Shown: piece by piece, positions 17,335 to 26,008 of the stretch
How the letters are laid out: each line of letters begins with the position of its first letter
Numbering within the stretch: position 1 is the stretch's first letter
NCBI RefSeq assembly: GCF_007050985.1
Contig: NZ_VHSF01000003.1
Coordinates: 593,500-657,499 of the forward strand
Source of the DNA: Christiangramia sabulilitoris
Lineage (GTDB): Bacteria > Bacteroidota > Bacteroidia > Flavobacteriales > Flavobacteriaceae
DNA: 64,000 bases
Direction: 5' to 3'
Made by a program: the position numbers and the translations under genes
Notes under the pieces: model-generated
The model's input: only the letters and a program-made list of their open reading frames with translations
Told to the model about the DNA's origin: nothing
Databases searched by the model: none

Positions 17335-17840
17335 GAACTAATCATAATTTTAATGAAATTAACAAACTCCTGTAATTTGAACAAAATAGTCTGCGGTAAT
17401 TTCAAGGATCTATTAAAACCCTAACCAGTACTATCTATAATTTTGACCGCCAGACTGTCCAGCACGTGATAATGTTCCAGCATTATATTATTCCAGAATA
17501 ATTTGCTTTGAAACAGATTTATTGTGAATTACGTAATGAAAGAGCTTTTTTAATTTCATGCAGTGAGTTCTTGCAGTAGTAAAGTAGAAAATTCATTTAT
17601 ATCGAAAATTGCTTTCTATAATACCTCCCGTAATACCTTTTCCAAATTTTGCTAATTCTGCTCATCATCTCCATCCCGATTACTTAAAAGTGACTTATAT
17701 TTAAGTTAAGAATTACTATGTAAAGCAACCCGGTCAATTATTATTAGTATCTTCATAATCAACCTTAAACCAACAACTTAAATCGACTAATTCACGGCAG
17801 GCGGGCGGTAAATCGCAAAGTTGCTATTAGACGAGATTGG
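17335..17840. other. Intergenic region between divergent genes
   Basis: The 506-base AT-rich spacer separates divergently transcribed genes, so it must hold promoters in both directions, although I found no properly spaced TTTG/TAnnTTTG pair. A GC-richer patch, CACGGCAGGCGGGCGG, lies at 17793-17808, just before the plus-strand gene. No ORF, tRNA or repeat was recognised. Confidence 0.5.
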
Positions 17841-18326
17841 ATGAAAAGGTTAATTTTTATTTTAGTGCTGCTGCTTTCCCAGACCACATATTCGCAATCC
17901 TGGCTCACCCGGGAAGAAGTTTACTGGTTCGCCGGCATGGGGGTAGATTTACGAAATGCCACCATAGGCGGCACTGTAAATGATGCATCTTATGACGGCA
18001 CATTTAGTATCGGGTACCGCAATGTAGGTTTTAGTATTCTTGCTTATTACGAAACTTTCCAGGCTATAGAATATGAATCTATGGGCGTTAATCCGGGGTT
18101 TGTTTTGAGACCTGGCAAAAAATTTACTCCGGCCGCAGATCTATCCCTTTCATTCATTAGAAGACCATGGAAGACTTATCCCTCCCTGGCACTTAATGCC
18201 CGGGCCGAATATCATTTCGACAGGTTTTTTGTATATCTGCGCGGGGAGAACCGCTGGAGAACAGATTATGACTTTTACCAGATCTCGGTTTATGGTGGTA
18301 TCAGTATCAAATTTGGCTTCGAGTGA
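17841..18326 (+). CDS. Small outer-membrane beta-barrel-like protein
   Basis: A signal peptide (MKRLIFILVLLLSQTTYS, cleaved before QSW) leads into about 143 residues of alternating hydrophobic/polar strands with aromatic girdle residues (GTFSIGYRNVGFSILAYYETF, FFVYLRGENRWRTDYDFY). It ends with a phenylalanine-containing strand, SIKFGFE, a typical outer-membrane barrel terminus. About eight strands could be built, giving an OmpX/OmpW-sized barrel. I do not recognise a specific family. It is followed 97 bases later by the TerC gene on the same strand. Confidence 0.7.
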   Translation: MKRLIFILVLLLSQTTYSQSWLTREEVYWFAGMGVDLRNATIGGTVNDASYDGTFSIGYRNVGFSILAYYETFQAIEYESMGVNPGFVLRPGKKFTPAADLSLSFIRRPWKTYPSLALNARAEYHFDRFFVYLRGENRWRTDYDFYQISVYGGISIKFGFE

Positions 18327-18423
18327 TCAATTTTTAACCATTTTATAGCAGTTGCTTTGTAATTTATTTAACTACATGCTATTGTTTTTTCAATAATTTT
18401 GATACTTCGCCAATCGCTATTAA

Positions 18424-19140
18424 ATGGAAATTTTTTTACAACCCGATACATGGGTAGCCTTACTTACCCTGACTTTTCTGGAAATAGTTCTGGGAATAGA
18501 TAATATTATTTTTATTTCGCTGGTGGCCGGGCGCGTACCAGAAGAAAGTCAGAAAAAGGCTCGTCTGGGCGGTCTCACGATTGCGCTGGTGATGAGAATA
18601 TTGCTTTTATTAAGCATCACCTGGATTATTGGTCTTACCAAACCGGTACTTACGGTAGCAAGTTTTGAACTAAGCTGGAGGGATATTATTCTAATTGCCG
18701 GCGGTATATTTTTACTTGTGAAAAGTACTCTGGAAATACATCATAAAGTAGAAGGACAGGAAACGAACCTTGAAACAGGAAAGAAAACGAAGATGATGAG
18801 CTTCTCTACTGCGATCGTTCAAATTGTATTACTGGACCTGGTTTTTTCCTTCGATTCGATTTTAACCGCGGTGGGTCTTACAGATGAGATCATTCTTATG
18901 ATCATCGCCGTGGCAATTGCGATCATTGTTATGATGATCTTTGCGAAACCGGTAGGGGAGTTTGTAAATGATCACCCCACCATACAGATCCTGGCTCTTT
19001 CATTTCTAATATTGATCGGGGTCATGCTTATCGTGGAAGGCGCTCATTATCATGTTCCTAAAGGGTATATCTATTTCGCGGTTTTCTTCTCTCTTGCCAT
19101 AGAAATGCTGAACATGAGATACAGGAAGAAAAACACCTGA
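18424..19140 (+). CDS. TerC family integral membrane protein
   Basis: The 238 residues carry about seven transmembrane segments and the family signatures TFLEIVLGIDNIIFISL near the N-terminus and LVFSFDSILTAVGL in the second half, each with a membrane-embedded Asp thought to take part in metal-ion handling. TerC/Alx/MeeF-type proteins are linked to manganese export or metal delivery to exported proteins as well as tellurite resistance, and no other ter genes are nearby. A TAATTTTG -7-like box lies at 18394-18401. Complete and ordinary in length. Confidence 0.92.
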   Translation: MEIFLQPDTWVALLTLTFLEIVLGIDNIIFISLVAGRVPEESQKKARLGGLTIALVMRILLLLSITWIIGLTKPVLTVASFELSWRDIILIAGGIFLLVKSTLEIHHKVEGQETNLETGKKTKMMSFSTAIVQIVLLDLVFSFDSILTAVGLTDEIILMIIAVAIAIIVMMIFAKPVGEFVNDHPTIQILALSFLILIGVMLIVEGAHYHVPKGYIYFAVFFSLAIEMLNMRYRKKNT

Positions 19141-19173
19141 AAAGACAAGTTTCAATAGTCATATTAAAAACCA

Positions 19174-19755
19174 TCACTGGTTGATGATTTCGTAATGTAT
19201 AGGCTTAAAGCTGCCACCGTTACTATCTTCAGCAGAACAAGCTGTTAAACCCACGATCAGGTCCATTTTAGCTTCAAAAAGAACATAATCTCCGGGCTTG
19301 CTTAGGGGTGGATCAACGCTTAATTTTCCATTTGCAGCAAATTGAACATTCATGAAAATATTGAAAGCTGTAGGAATATCATCTGGCTCTATATTAAATT
19401 TAGCCAGGTTGGTATGAAGGTTTTCAAAGCAGCTGGGATGATATGCATCATTTTTATACATGATCTTAAAAGTTTCCGGACTACAGGGAGCCAGCAAAAA
19501 ATCATTCCTGCCATTGGTATCCTCAATGATTTCCATCATTTTGTTGCTTCGGTTGCTCCATAGATGATCTCCTTTTGTTATAAGAATGGATTCTTCAAAA
19601 TCAAGTGTTTTTCCACCAGATATTTTTTCCCGGGGATCCTTCGCATTGAAAAGAACCATATCACTTACCTGCTGCCCTTTTGGATCTATTACCTTAAGTT
19701 TTTCCCCATTCTTCAATTTAAAAGCGGTACCGGTTTGTTTCTCTATGGTATTCAT
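19174..19755 (-). CDS. DUF1989 (urea carboxylase-associated) family protein
   Basis: The 193 residues match DUF1989: an early GEKLKVIDPKGQQVSDMV, central DFLLAPCSPETF and YHPSCFENLHTNLAKF, and the conserved late LTACSAEDSNGG. Relatives sit beside urea/guanidine carboxylases and transporters, and the Cys residues suggest metal or substrate binding, but no reaction is established that I know of. Here it is the last gene of a three-gene minus-strand operon, one base after the PaiB-like gene, and no urea carboxylase is present. The operon's first gene is a putative haem-dependent N-hydroxylase. Confidence 0.85.
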   Translation of the reverse strand: MNTIEKQTGTAFKLKNGEKLKVIDPKGQQVSDMVLFNAKDPREKISGGKTLDFEESILITKGDHLWSNRSNKMMEIIEDTNGRNDFLLAPCSPETFKIMYKNDAYHPSCFENLHTNLAKFNIEPDDIPTAFNIFMNVQFAANGKLSVDPPLSKPGDYVLFEAKMDLIVGLTACSAEDSNGGSFKPIHYEIINQ

Positions 19756-19756
19756 T

Positions 19757-20383
19757 TTAAGATTTTAGTTTATTCTTATTCTGGTTCATAATATCCTGAG
19801 CAATTTTTTTATGCATACATTCACCCGACTGCTCCAGTTTATCGGTAACCCTTAAAATATCTTCAGAAGAGTAGGATTGATGTAATTTCGCAATCCCCTC
19901 AACCTTATAGGGTTCAAGCCAGAAGCCGGTAATAAGTGGTAAATGTGAGGATAGCATATCCTCCGGAATATCTTTATAGAATAGCGGTTCTTGTTGTTCC
20001 TTTTCAAAATGCCTCACAAGTTTTTCCAGGGAAACTTCCAGCTCCTTCCGGGTTTGCAATCTTATCCTCGCATTGACATGAACCGCGGAATAGTCCCATG
20101 TGCTGATATCCTTTTCTTTATACCAGGAGGAAGATATATAGCTGTGCGGGCCATGAAAAATAACCAGAGCTTCAGCTCCGTTTTCGAGTAGTTTCGACTG
20201 CTTATTATGATTTGCCATGTGGGAATAAAGGATCCACTCATTTTCATCACCTTCGGCCAGAACGGGTATATGGGTACCCACCAACTCTTTCACTTTCATA
20301 ATGAAACTAGCAAAAGGATTTTCTCGCATAAAGGAAAAGACGAAATCCTTATCGTCTTTTATATATTTTTCAGGTCTGTACAT
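19757..20383 (-). CDS. PaiB-type FMN-binding negative transcriptional regulator family protein
   Basis: 208 residues with the PaiB layout. MYRPEKYIKDDKDFVFSFM begins the split-barrel flavin domain, GTHIPVL and ILYSHMANHNKQ follow, and the most conserved piece is VIFHGPHSYISSSWY, with STWDYSAVHVNARI after it. The family is named after a Bacillus repressor of sporulation/protease genes, but the fold is that of pyridoxamine-phosphate-oxidase-like flavin enzymes, so an enzymatic role in this operon is equally plausible. It is tightly packed: five bases after the YqcI/YcgG gene and one base before DUF1989. Confidence 0.87.
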   Translation of the reverse strand: MYRPEKYIKDDKDFVFSFMRENPFASFIMKVKELVGTHIPVLAEGDENEWILYSHMANHNKQSKLLENGAEALVIFHGPHSYISSSWYKEKDISTWDYSAVHVNARIRLQTRKELEVSLEKLVRHFEKEQQEPLFYKDIPEDMLSSHLPLITGFWLEPYKVEGIAKLHQSYSSEDILRVTDKLEQSGECMHKKIAQDIMNQNKNKLKS

Positions 20384-20388
20384 TTATT

Positions 20389-21087
20389 CTAATTAGCATT
20401 ATGGAAGGGGCATTTCCACTCTTTTTCTACCTTCCGGCCACTATATTGCTTAGCTTCACTATCTTTTCCAAAATCCTGTAATACGGGGTTAATGGAGCCC
20501 TGTAATTCTTTATCACGCTCCCTTATTTTGTCCCGAACTGTTTCATAACTTCCCATCTCCCGTAATTTCTCAAACTGCCAGTGCAGGTTGAAAGCTATGG
20601 CCGTATAAGGAGCCTGTCTGGCCATTCTGGAAGCTCCGGGATGCATCCCTACGATATAAAAAGCTTTCCCGGCAAGACTAAAACTAAAATGTTCACTTTC
20701 AGGATCTGGACTTACCTCCTTATCCCATTCTGCATCATCTGCCAGGTGCAGGTTTTCCAGTTGTTTCCATAAAATATTTTCGAATTCAAGTTCGGAATAA
20801 TCAGGCGAATCTGGAAATACTGCCAGGAAAGTTTTAAAATCATTTGATTCAAAATCATAGTCCCGGATATATTCCCTGAGATCTTTTAGAATTGTTTTTG
20901 CATTGCCCGACTCTCCAAAATCTGGATAGGTATGCATTTCCACCTGGTCCATACTAAATACAGTCTTCGCCATGATACATGGATGATCCTGGCCTAGAAT
21001 AAAATTTTCAAATTCCTTCCTTATCTTCATTTTCTTCCTGGAACCTTTTCCTGATCCCTTCACAGGAACTTCATAATTTATTTCCAT
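20389..21087 (-). CDS. YqcI/YcgG family protein, putative haem-dependent N-hydroxylase
   Basis: 232 residues with YqcI/YcgG signatures: FENFILGQDHPCIMAKTVF near residue 25, HTYPDFGESG, the central AFYIVGMHPGASRMAR, and the terminal CPFH motif. As I recall, this family includes DcsA (arginine N-hydroxylase of D-cycloserine synthesis) and GntA (guanitoxin pathway), both haem-dependent, so an amine or guanidine N-hydroxylase is the best guess. The His/Cys of CPFH and the His of MHPG are candidate functional residues. First gene of the operon with PaiB-like and DUF1989 genes; divergent from the membrane gene at 21138 across 50 bases. Confidence 0.8.
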   Translation of the reverse strand: MEINYEVPVKGSGKGSRKKMKIRKEFENFILGQDHPCIMAKTVFSMDQVEMHTYPDFGESGNAKTILKDLREYIRDYDFESNDFKTFLAVFPDSPDYSELEFENILWKQLENLHLADDAEWDKEVSPDPESEHFSFSLAGKAFYIVGMHPGASRMARQAPYTAIAFNLHWQFEKLREMGSYETVRDKIRERDKELQGSINPVLQDFGKDSEAKQYSGRKVEKEWKCPFHNAN

Positions 21088-21137
21088 AATATGCTTATTT
21101 TAAGTAATTTATATAATCGAAAACTAGCTTTGATCAA

Positions 21138-21569
21138 ATGGAACTTCTTAAGGTTATATTGGCCGGCATTCTCGGAACCCTACTAATGACTGCTTTTAGC
21201 TATTTAATTCCCAGGCTGAGGGCTAAACAATTCCGCGAACCGCAATTGCTAAATATGATCCTGCGCAGGTCTACCTCAGATAGCATGAACCCCTCAAACA
21301 ATTCCCTGATCGGCTGGGTGGTACATTTTTCTATCGGCATTATTCTAATGACCTTATTCTATATGTTCCATCTTATTTTCACCTTTAAAATTTCCTTTTT
21401 TTCTATTTTTATCTACGGAATATTTGCCGGAAGCCTATCTATCCTGAGCTGGTATTTAATGTTCAGCCTGTCTAATAATCCCGCCGAGATTACTATGAAA
21501 GAATTCTATTTCCAGTTATTGATCGCTCATATATTATTTGCCACAGGCGCCGTTATCTTTATGATCTAA
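21138..21569 (+). CDS. Four-helix membrane protein, unknown
   Basis: A 143-residue protein with four clear hydrophobic segments (about 5-25, 58-80, 85-108 and 122-142) separated by a polar stretch with RAKQFREPQLLNMILRR. No family recognised. Its start is 50 bases from the divergent YqcI/YcgG gene, and its stop overlaps the convergent DUF421 gene by four bases. Small inner-membrane proteins like this are common in Flavobacteriia and mostly uncharacterised. Confidence 0.7.
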   Translation: MELLKVILAGILGTLLMTAFSYLIPRLRAKQFREPQLLNMILRRSTSDSMNPSNNSLIGWVVHFSIGIILMTLFYMFHLIFTFKISFFSIFIYGIFAGSLSILSWYLMFSLSNNPAEITMKEFYFQLLIAHILFATGAVIFMI

Positions 21570-22105
21570 AAACCAATATGTTGCTCCCTCTCTACATCCT
21601 TTAAAAGCCAATCTGCCAGATCCTGGTCATAGTTTTGGCTATGCAATACTGAAATATCTCCGGTAGCTTCATAAACCACCGCCTTTACCTCTTCCAGTTT
21701 GATGACGTTTGCTTCCCGCAGTTTAGAGCGAAGGTCACCTACGGTTACCCTTGCTTTTTTTAGATTATCATATAAAATCTCTTTACCATCCATTAATAAT
21801 AGAGGATTGTTATCCACCATTCTCTTAACCGTTTTAAAACGCCGAAGTAAAGCCACCGATATTTGTAAAATATAGACCATACCAAGACCTACTATACCTT
21901 CCCACAAGCTCACGCTCTTGGATAATACTGTAGTGGCGATCATGGAACCCACTGCCACGGTCATAGCAAAGTCAAAACTTGACATTTTGGAAAAACTTCG
22001 CTTCCCCGCTAGCCTGGTATAAACAATGATTGCTATATATATTCCAATAGCCGTAAGACAAATTGCAAGAAGGTTCGCTTCTTTGAACTGAAACCATTTT
22101 TCCAT
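21566..22105 (-). CDS. DUF421/YetF-like membrane protein
   Basis: 179 residues: three N-terminal membrane helices containing the signature RLAGKRSFSKMSSFDFAMTVAVGS, then a soluble domain (about 90-179) with PLLLMDGKEILYDNLKKARVTVGDLRSKLRE compressed into the usual YetF/YdfR order. The family often contributes to spore or stress phenotypes in Firmicutes, and its biochemical role is unknown. Length and domain order are typical of the shorter Bacteroidota members. Convergent with the preceding plus-strand gene, overlapping by four bases. Confidence 0.88.
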   Translation of the reverse strand: MEKWFQFKEANLLAICLTAIGIYIAIIVYTRLAGKRSFSKMSSFDFAMTVAVGSMIATTVLSKSVSLWEGIVGLGMVYILQISVALLRRFKTVKRMVDNNPLLLMDGKEILYDNLKKARVTVGDLRSKLREANVIKLEEVKAVVYEATGDISVLHSQNYDQDLADWLLKDVEREQHIGF

Positions 22106-22322
22106 AATTATTGCTTTTTGAAATATAAATCCTGCAGATTAAAACTTAAACCTGAAATAGATTTTCGCTTTTTCATATCTGTTGAAATTGGTTAGATCAC
22201 TAAATTAATCAGCTGCACCTCTAACTAAATGTTAAGCACTCATAAACCTTTGTCAATATTACATTTATAGCCTTGATACCGTTAATAATGTGATCAAATG
22301 AATTAATTGAATAAATTTGAAT

Positions 22323-23036
22323 ATGATTGATTTTTTAAAAATAGGCCATAGAGGCGCAAAGGGTCATCTGGCTGAAAATACTCTTGAAAGTATTCAGAAA
22401 GCGCTCGAACTGGGCGTGGATGCTATAGAAATTGATGTACATAAATGTGCCACCGGCGAACTTTGGGTCATACATGATTTCACCCTGGATCGCACCACAG
22501 ATGGAAGTGGAGAAATTGCCAAACGGCCTGCAGAAGAGATCCGTAAATTAAGAATAGAAGGTAAATACAAGATCCCATTATTATCTGAGGTGCTGGACTT
22601 ACTGGAAGGCAGCTGTATGCTCAACATAGAATTAAAAGGTCTTAATACGGCTGCACCGGTTCATTGTGTTTTACAGGAAAAAGTCGCCGCAGGAACATGG
22701 AAATATGAAGATTTTATCGTTTCCAGTTTTCAGAAAAATGAACTTTTTGAAATAAGAAATTTAAATGCCGATGTTCCAATTGCCGTCCTGAGTAAAGCCA
22801 GTGTGCCCGAAGCTATTGAAGTGGGCAAAAGATTGAGCGCGATCGCAATTCATCCTTCCTTAGGCATTATAACCAGGGATAATACCAGACTTAGCCACGA
22901 CGCGGGCTTTAAAGTGAATGTCTGGACCGTTAACGAAAGGGAAGATATCCAGAGAATGATAGATTTTGGAGTGGATGGTATCATTTCAGACTATCCAAAC
23001 CGGCTGCATAATCCCACGCTGGCTTTGAAGTCCTGA
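22323..23036 (+). CDS. Glycerophosphodiester phosphodiesterase
   Basis: Hydrolyses glycerophosphodiesters to glycerol-3-phosphate and an alcohol. The GDPD TIM-barrel active site is complete when numbered from ATG at 22323: His9 in GHRGAKG, the metal ligands Glu36 and Asp38 in AIEIDVH, and His51 in VIHDFTLDRTTDG; a later LNIELKG supplies another Glu. C-terminal VNVWTVNEREDIQRMIDFGVDG-type residues are typical. I prefer this ATG to a TTG two codons upstream. No signal peptide, so it probably acts on intracellular products of phospholipid turnover. Monocistronic or with the flavoprotein 49 bases downstream. Confidence 0.93.
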   Translation: MIDFLKIGHRGAKGHLAENTLESIQKALELGVDAIEIDVHKCATGELWVIHDFTLDRTTDGSGEIAKRPAEEIRKLRIEGKYKIPLLSEVLDLLEGSCMLNIELKGLNTAAPVHCVLQEKVAAGTWKYEDFIVSSFQKNELFEIRNLNADVPIAVLSKASVPEAIEVGKRLSAIAIHPSLGIITRDNTRLSHDAGFKVNVWTVNEREDIQRMIDFGVDGIISDYPNRLHNPTLALKS

Positions 23037-23085
23037 CAAATTTCTTAAGCCCGGATTATCTGCCTATTTTTGTCCTTCAAAAAAA

Positions 23086-24303
23086 TTGCAGGATTTGGCT
23101 CTTTATGATATAATTATTGTTGGTGGTGGTGCAGCCGGATTTTTTACAGCCATAAACGCTGCTGAGAATAATCCCGCATCAAAAATTCTAATTCTCGAAA
23201 GAGGAAAAGAGGTGCTTACCAAAGTTCGTGTCTCCGGCGGTGGACGCTGTAATGTTACCCATGCCGAATTCATCCCTGCAGAACTTGTAAAAAGATATCC
23301 CCGCGGAGAGAAAGAACTTCGGGGCCCCTTCCATAAATTCATGACCGGTGATACCATAGAGTGGTTCGAAAAACGTGGCATAGAACTAAAAACTGAAGAG
23401 GATGGCCGTATGTTTCCTATTACCGACAGTTCTGAAACTATAATCAATTGTTTTACCAGGGAATGTACCCGGCTCAACATCGAAATTCAAAAAGGTCATA
23501 GTCTTAAGAATTTTCAGAAGTCTGGTGATGAGTGGAATTTACAGACCAGCGCAGGAGATTTTATCACGAAGAAATTAATGCTGGCCACGGGCAGCAATTC
23601 CAAAGTCTGGAACCTTTTAGAAAAAATGGGACACGCTATAGTCCAGGCCGTCCCTTCCCTGTTCACTTTCAATATTAAGGATACAAGAATAAAAGACCTC
23701 GCCGGCATCGCAGCAGATGCTGAAGTTACTATCCCTGGCGGGAACCTGCAGAGTTCGGGACCCTTGCTAATTACACATTGGGGTATGAGTGGTCCTGCAA
23801 TTCTGAAATTATCTGCCTGGGGAGCACGGGAGTTAAATATGATGAATTATAAATTCAGCATGAATGTCAACTGGCTGCCCGGTTATTCTGAAAGCGAGAT
23901 ATTGGACCAACTTAAAGAGCTCAAATTTGCGAATTCAAAGCAGCAGGTCTCTAAAAGAGCTCAGTTCGAATTACCAAAAAGACTGTGGCAAAGCATAACC
24001 ACTGCTTCTTTAATAAAACCGGAAACCAAATGGGCAGATCTTAACAAAGAACAATTACTCGCCCTGGCAAAACAACTAACCTCAGCAATTTATAAGGTTG
24101 ATGGCAAGAGCACCTTTAAAGAGGAATTTGTTACCGCCGGGGGTATAGATCTACGGGAAGTAGAATTTAAAACCTTTGAAAGCAAGCTTCACAAAAATCT
24201 GTATTTCGCAGGAGAGATCCTGAATATTGATGCCATCACCGGTGGTTTTAATTTTCAGAATGCCTGGACGGGAGGCTACCTGGCGGCAAAAGCTATGAGT
24301 TAA
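23086..24303 (+). CDS. HI0933-type flavoprotein (NAD(P)/FAD-dependent oxidoreductase)
   Basis: A 405-residue flavoprotein of the HI0933/BaiN-like group. The N-terminal FAD-binding Rossmann motif is IIIVGGGAAGFF, the hallmark VSGGGRCNVTH follows, and the C-terminal FAD segment includes AGEILNIDAITGGFNFQ and AWTGGYLAAKAM. Members reduce or oxidise diverse substrates, and the physiological role in Flavobacteriia is unknown. There is no ATG before the FAD motif, so a TTG start is used; the second TTG, three codons on, is possible. Its 3' end overlaps the convergent tspO-like gene by 11 bases. Confidence 0.9.
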   Translation: MQDLALYDIIIVGGGAAGFFTAINAAENNPASKILILERGKEVLTKVRVSGGGRCNVTHAEFIPAELVKRYPRGEKELRGPFHKFMTGDTIEWFEKRGIELKTEEDGRMFPITDSSETIINCFTRECTRLNIEIQKGHSLKNFQKSGDEWNLQTSAGDFITKKLMLATGSNSKVWNLLEKMGHAIVQAVPSLFTFNIKDTRIKDLAGIAADAEVTIPGGNLQSSGPLLITHWGMSGPAILKLSAWGARELNMMNYKFSMNVNWLPGYSESEILDQLKELKFANSKQQVSKRAQFELPKRLWQSITTASLIKPETKWADLNKEQLLALAKQLTSAIYKVDGKSTFKEEFVTAGGIDLREVEFKTFESKLHKNLYFAGEILNIDAITGGFNFQNAWTGGYLAAKAMS

Positions 24304-24772
24304 GCCTCCAGATCTCGAAATTAAATACGATCGCAAATAATACCCAGACCGCATATGGTATAAGCATATATGCCGCCGTTGAACTTACAATCCTGAACCA
24401 TTTAATAGTAAATAAGATAACTATAAAAAGGATTATAAGGTCAAGAAGTGCGATCAACGGTTGTTCTAAAGCAAAGAAAATCAGGAACCAGAATCCATTT
24501 AAAGAAAGTTGAAATCCAAAATGGATTAAAGCTGTTTTTACCCATTTATGGTAAAATCCTTTGGACCAGACGATTCCGGCAGCAACTCCCATTAAAACAT
24601 ACATAAAGATCCATACCCAGCTAAAGAGATCTACATCCAGGTGAAACCATGGTTTTTCCAGATGCTGGTACCATTCTGCAAGGCCGGTCTGGGTAGCAAC
24701 CGTCCCCATAAATCCAAAAATGAGACAGATCACGACTGCAAAAGAACTCCTTATGAATAATTTACTGTTCAT
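24293..24772 (-). CDS. TspO/MBR family membrane protein
   Basis: Starting at MNSKLFIRSS gives about 159 residues, the usual TspO length; the longer frame adds 22 residues without the first helix pattern. Five transmembrane helices are visible, with family signatures WYQHLEKPWFHLD, a W/N-rich middle (FQLSLNGFWFLIFFAL) and the closing PYAVWVLFAIVFNFEIWRLN. TspO proteins bind porphyrins and sterol-like ligands and affect tetrapyrrole and stress responses. Convergent with the flavoprotein gene and divergent from the mevalonate genes. Complete. Confidence 0.92.
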   Translation of the reverse strand: MNSKLFIRSSFAVVICLIFGFMGTVATQTGLAEWYQHLEKPWFHLDVDLFSWVWIFMYVLMGVAAGIVWSKGFYHKWVKTALIHFGFQLSLNGFWFLIFFALEQPLIALLDLIILFIVILFTIKWFRIVSSTAAYMLIPYAVWVLFAIVFNFEIWRLNS

Positions 24773-24869
24773 ACCGGTCCGGTTAATTGTACTAAAATAG
24801 GAATTTATTTGAATTGCCATATCAGGAATCCAAGCCATAAAAGTTTAACTTTGGCAAAAATTTTAGAGG

Positions 24870-25958
24870 ATGACCCAAAAGGATTTTATTCCCAGACAGC
24901 AACCTGAATACAAAGCGTCTGGAGAAGTTACCTGGCAATCGCCCAGCAATATAGCGCTGGTTAAGTACTGGGGGAAAAAGGAGAATCAGATTCCGGCCAA
25001 CCCATCTATCAGTTTCACTTTAGATAATTGCCAAAGTACAACCACTCTTAAGTATTCCAGAATAAAGGAAGCGTCAAAAACTTCAGGATTTGACTTTGAT
25101 TTTTATTTTGAAGGAAAAGCCAAACAGGATTTTAAACCAAAGATCTTCAAGTTCTTCGAGAGAATAGAAAAATACTGCCCCTACCTGAGGGAATATAAGT
25201 TTGAGATCCATAGCGAAAATTCTTTTCCACATAGCAGCGGGATCGCCTCTTCTGCAAGTGGCATGAGTGCTATTGCTTTATGTATCATGCACCTTGAGAA
25301 AGAATTATACCCGGGTATGGAAAAGGATTATTTCTCAAAGAAATCCTCATTCCTGGCCAGATTAGGATCTGGTAGTGCTTCGAGAAGCATAGACGGTGGC
25401 CTGGTGGTTTGGGGTGAACATAAGAATATTCCGGGTTCATCTAATGAGTATGCGATCCCTTTTCCTTTTGAGATTCATGACATTTTTAAAAATTACAGGG
25501 ATACAATCCTTTTAGTAGATAAAGGGGAAAAACAGGTAAGCAGTACCGTTGGTCATGACCTGATGCATGGTCACCCTTTTGCTGAAAATCGCTTTGCACA
25601 GGCACATGAAAATCTGGATAAACTAATCCCTGTCCTGAAACACGGAGACACTACAGAATTCATAAAGATCGTGGAAAGCGAAGCACTTACCCTGCACTCG
25701 ATGATGATGAGCAGCCTGCCTTATTTTATCCTGATGAAACCAAATACCCTGGAGATCATCAACAAAATCTGGTCTTACAGAGAAACTACCGGAATCCCAG
25801 TCTGCTTCACCCTGGATGCAGGAGCAAATGTGCACGTTTTATACCCTGAAAATCATGAAACTAAAATTTTAGAATTCATTAATAATGAGTTAGTTGTGTA
25901 TTGTCAAAACGGGCACTATATTTGCGACCAAGTTGGAGGTGGAGCGAAAAAATTGTAA
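24870..25958 (+). CDS. mvaD: Diphosphomevalonate decarboxylase
   Basis: Converts mevalonate diphosphate to isopentenyl diphosphate with ATP, the last mevalonate-pathway step. GHMP-kinase fold: WQSPSNIALVKYWGKK near residue 20 contains the family start, SGIASSASGMSA (about 123) the ATP loop, GSGSASRS the substrate loop, and LDAGANVH carries the catalytic Asp316. The residue after that GSGSASRSI loop is Asp, where members I remember carry an aromatic. Length 362 is slightly long, from an N-terminal extension. A TAACTTTG -7-like box lies at 24846-24853. Followed 50 bases on by a mevalonate kinase gene. Confidence 0.94.
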   Translation: MTQKDFIPRQQPEYKASGEVTWQSPSNIALVKYWGKKENQIPANPSISFTLDNCQSTTTLKYSRIKEASKTSGFDFDFYFEGKAKQDFKPKIFKFFERIEKYCPYLREYKFEIHSENSFPHSSGIASSASGMSAIALCIMHLEKELYPGMEKDYFSKKSSFLARLGSGSASRSIDGGLVVWGEHKNIPGSSNEYAIPFPFEIHDIFKNYRDTILLVDKGEKQVSSTVGHDLMHGHPFAENRFAQAHENLDKLIPVLKHGDTTEFIKIVESEALTLHSMMMSSLPYFILMKPNTLEIINKIWSYRETTGIPVCFTLDAGANVHVLYPENHETKILEFINNELVVYCQNGHYICDQVGGGAKKL

Positions 25959-26008
25959 TTTTAATCAGTTTTCAGCCCATTAACTGCCTGAAAGAATCTT
26001 AGATACTT

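Noticed and set aside
18394..18401. TAATTTTG promoter-like box before the TerC gene
   Set aside because: It matches the -7 consensus, but the nearest upstream TTG elements are at wrong spacing, so I did not list it as a promoter.
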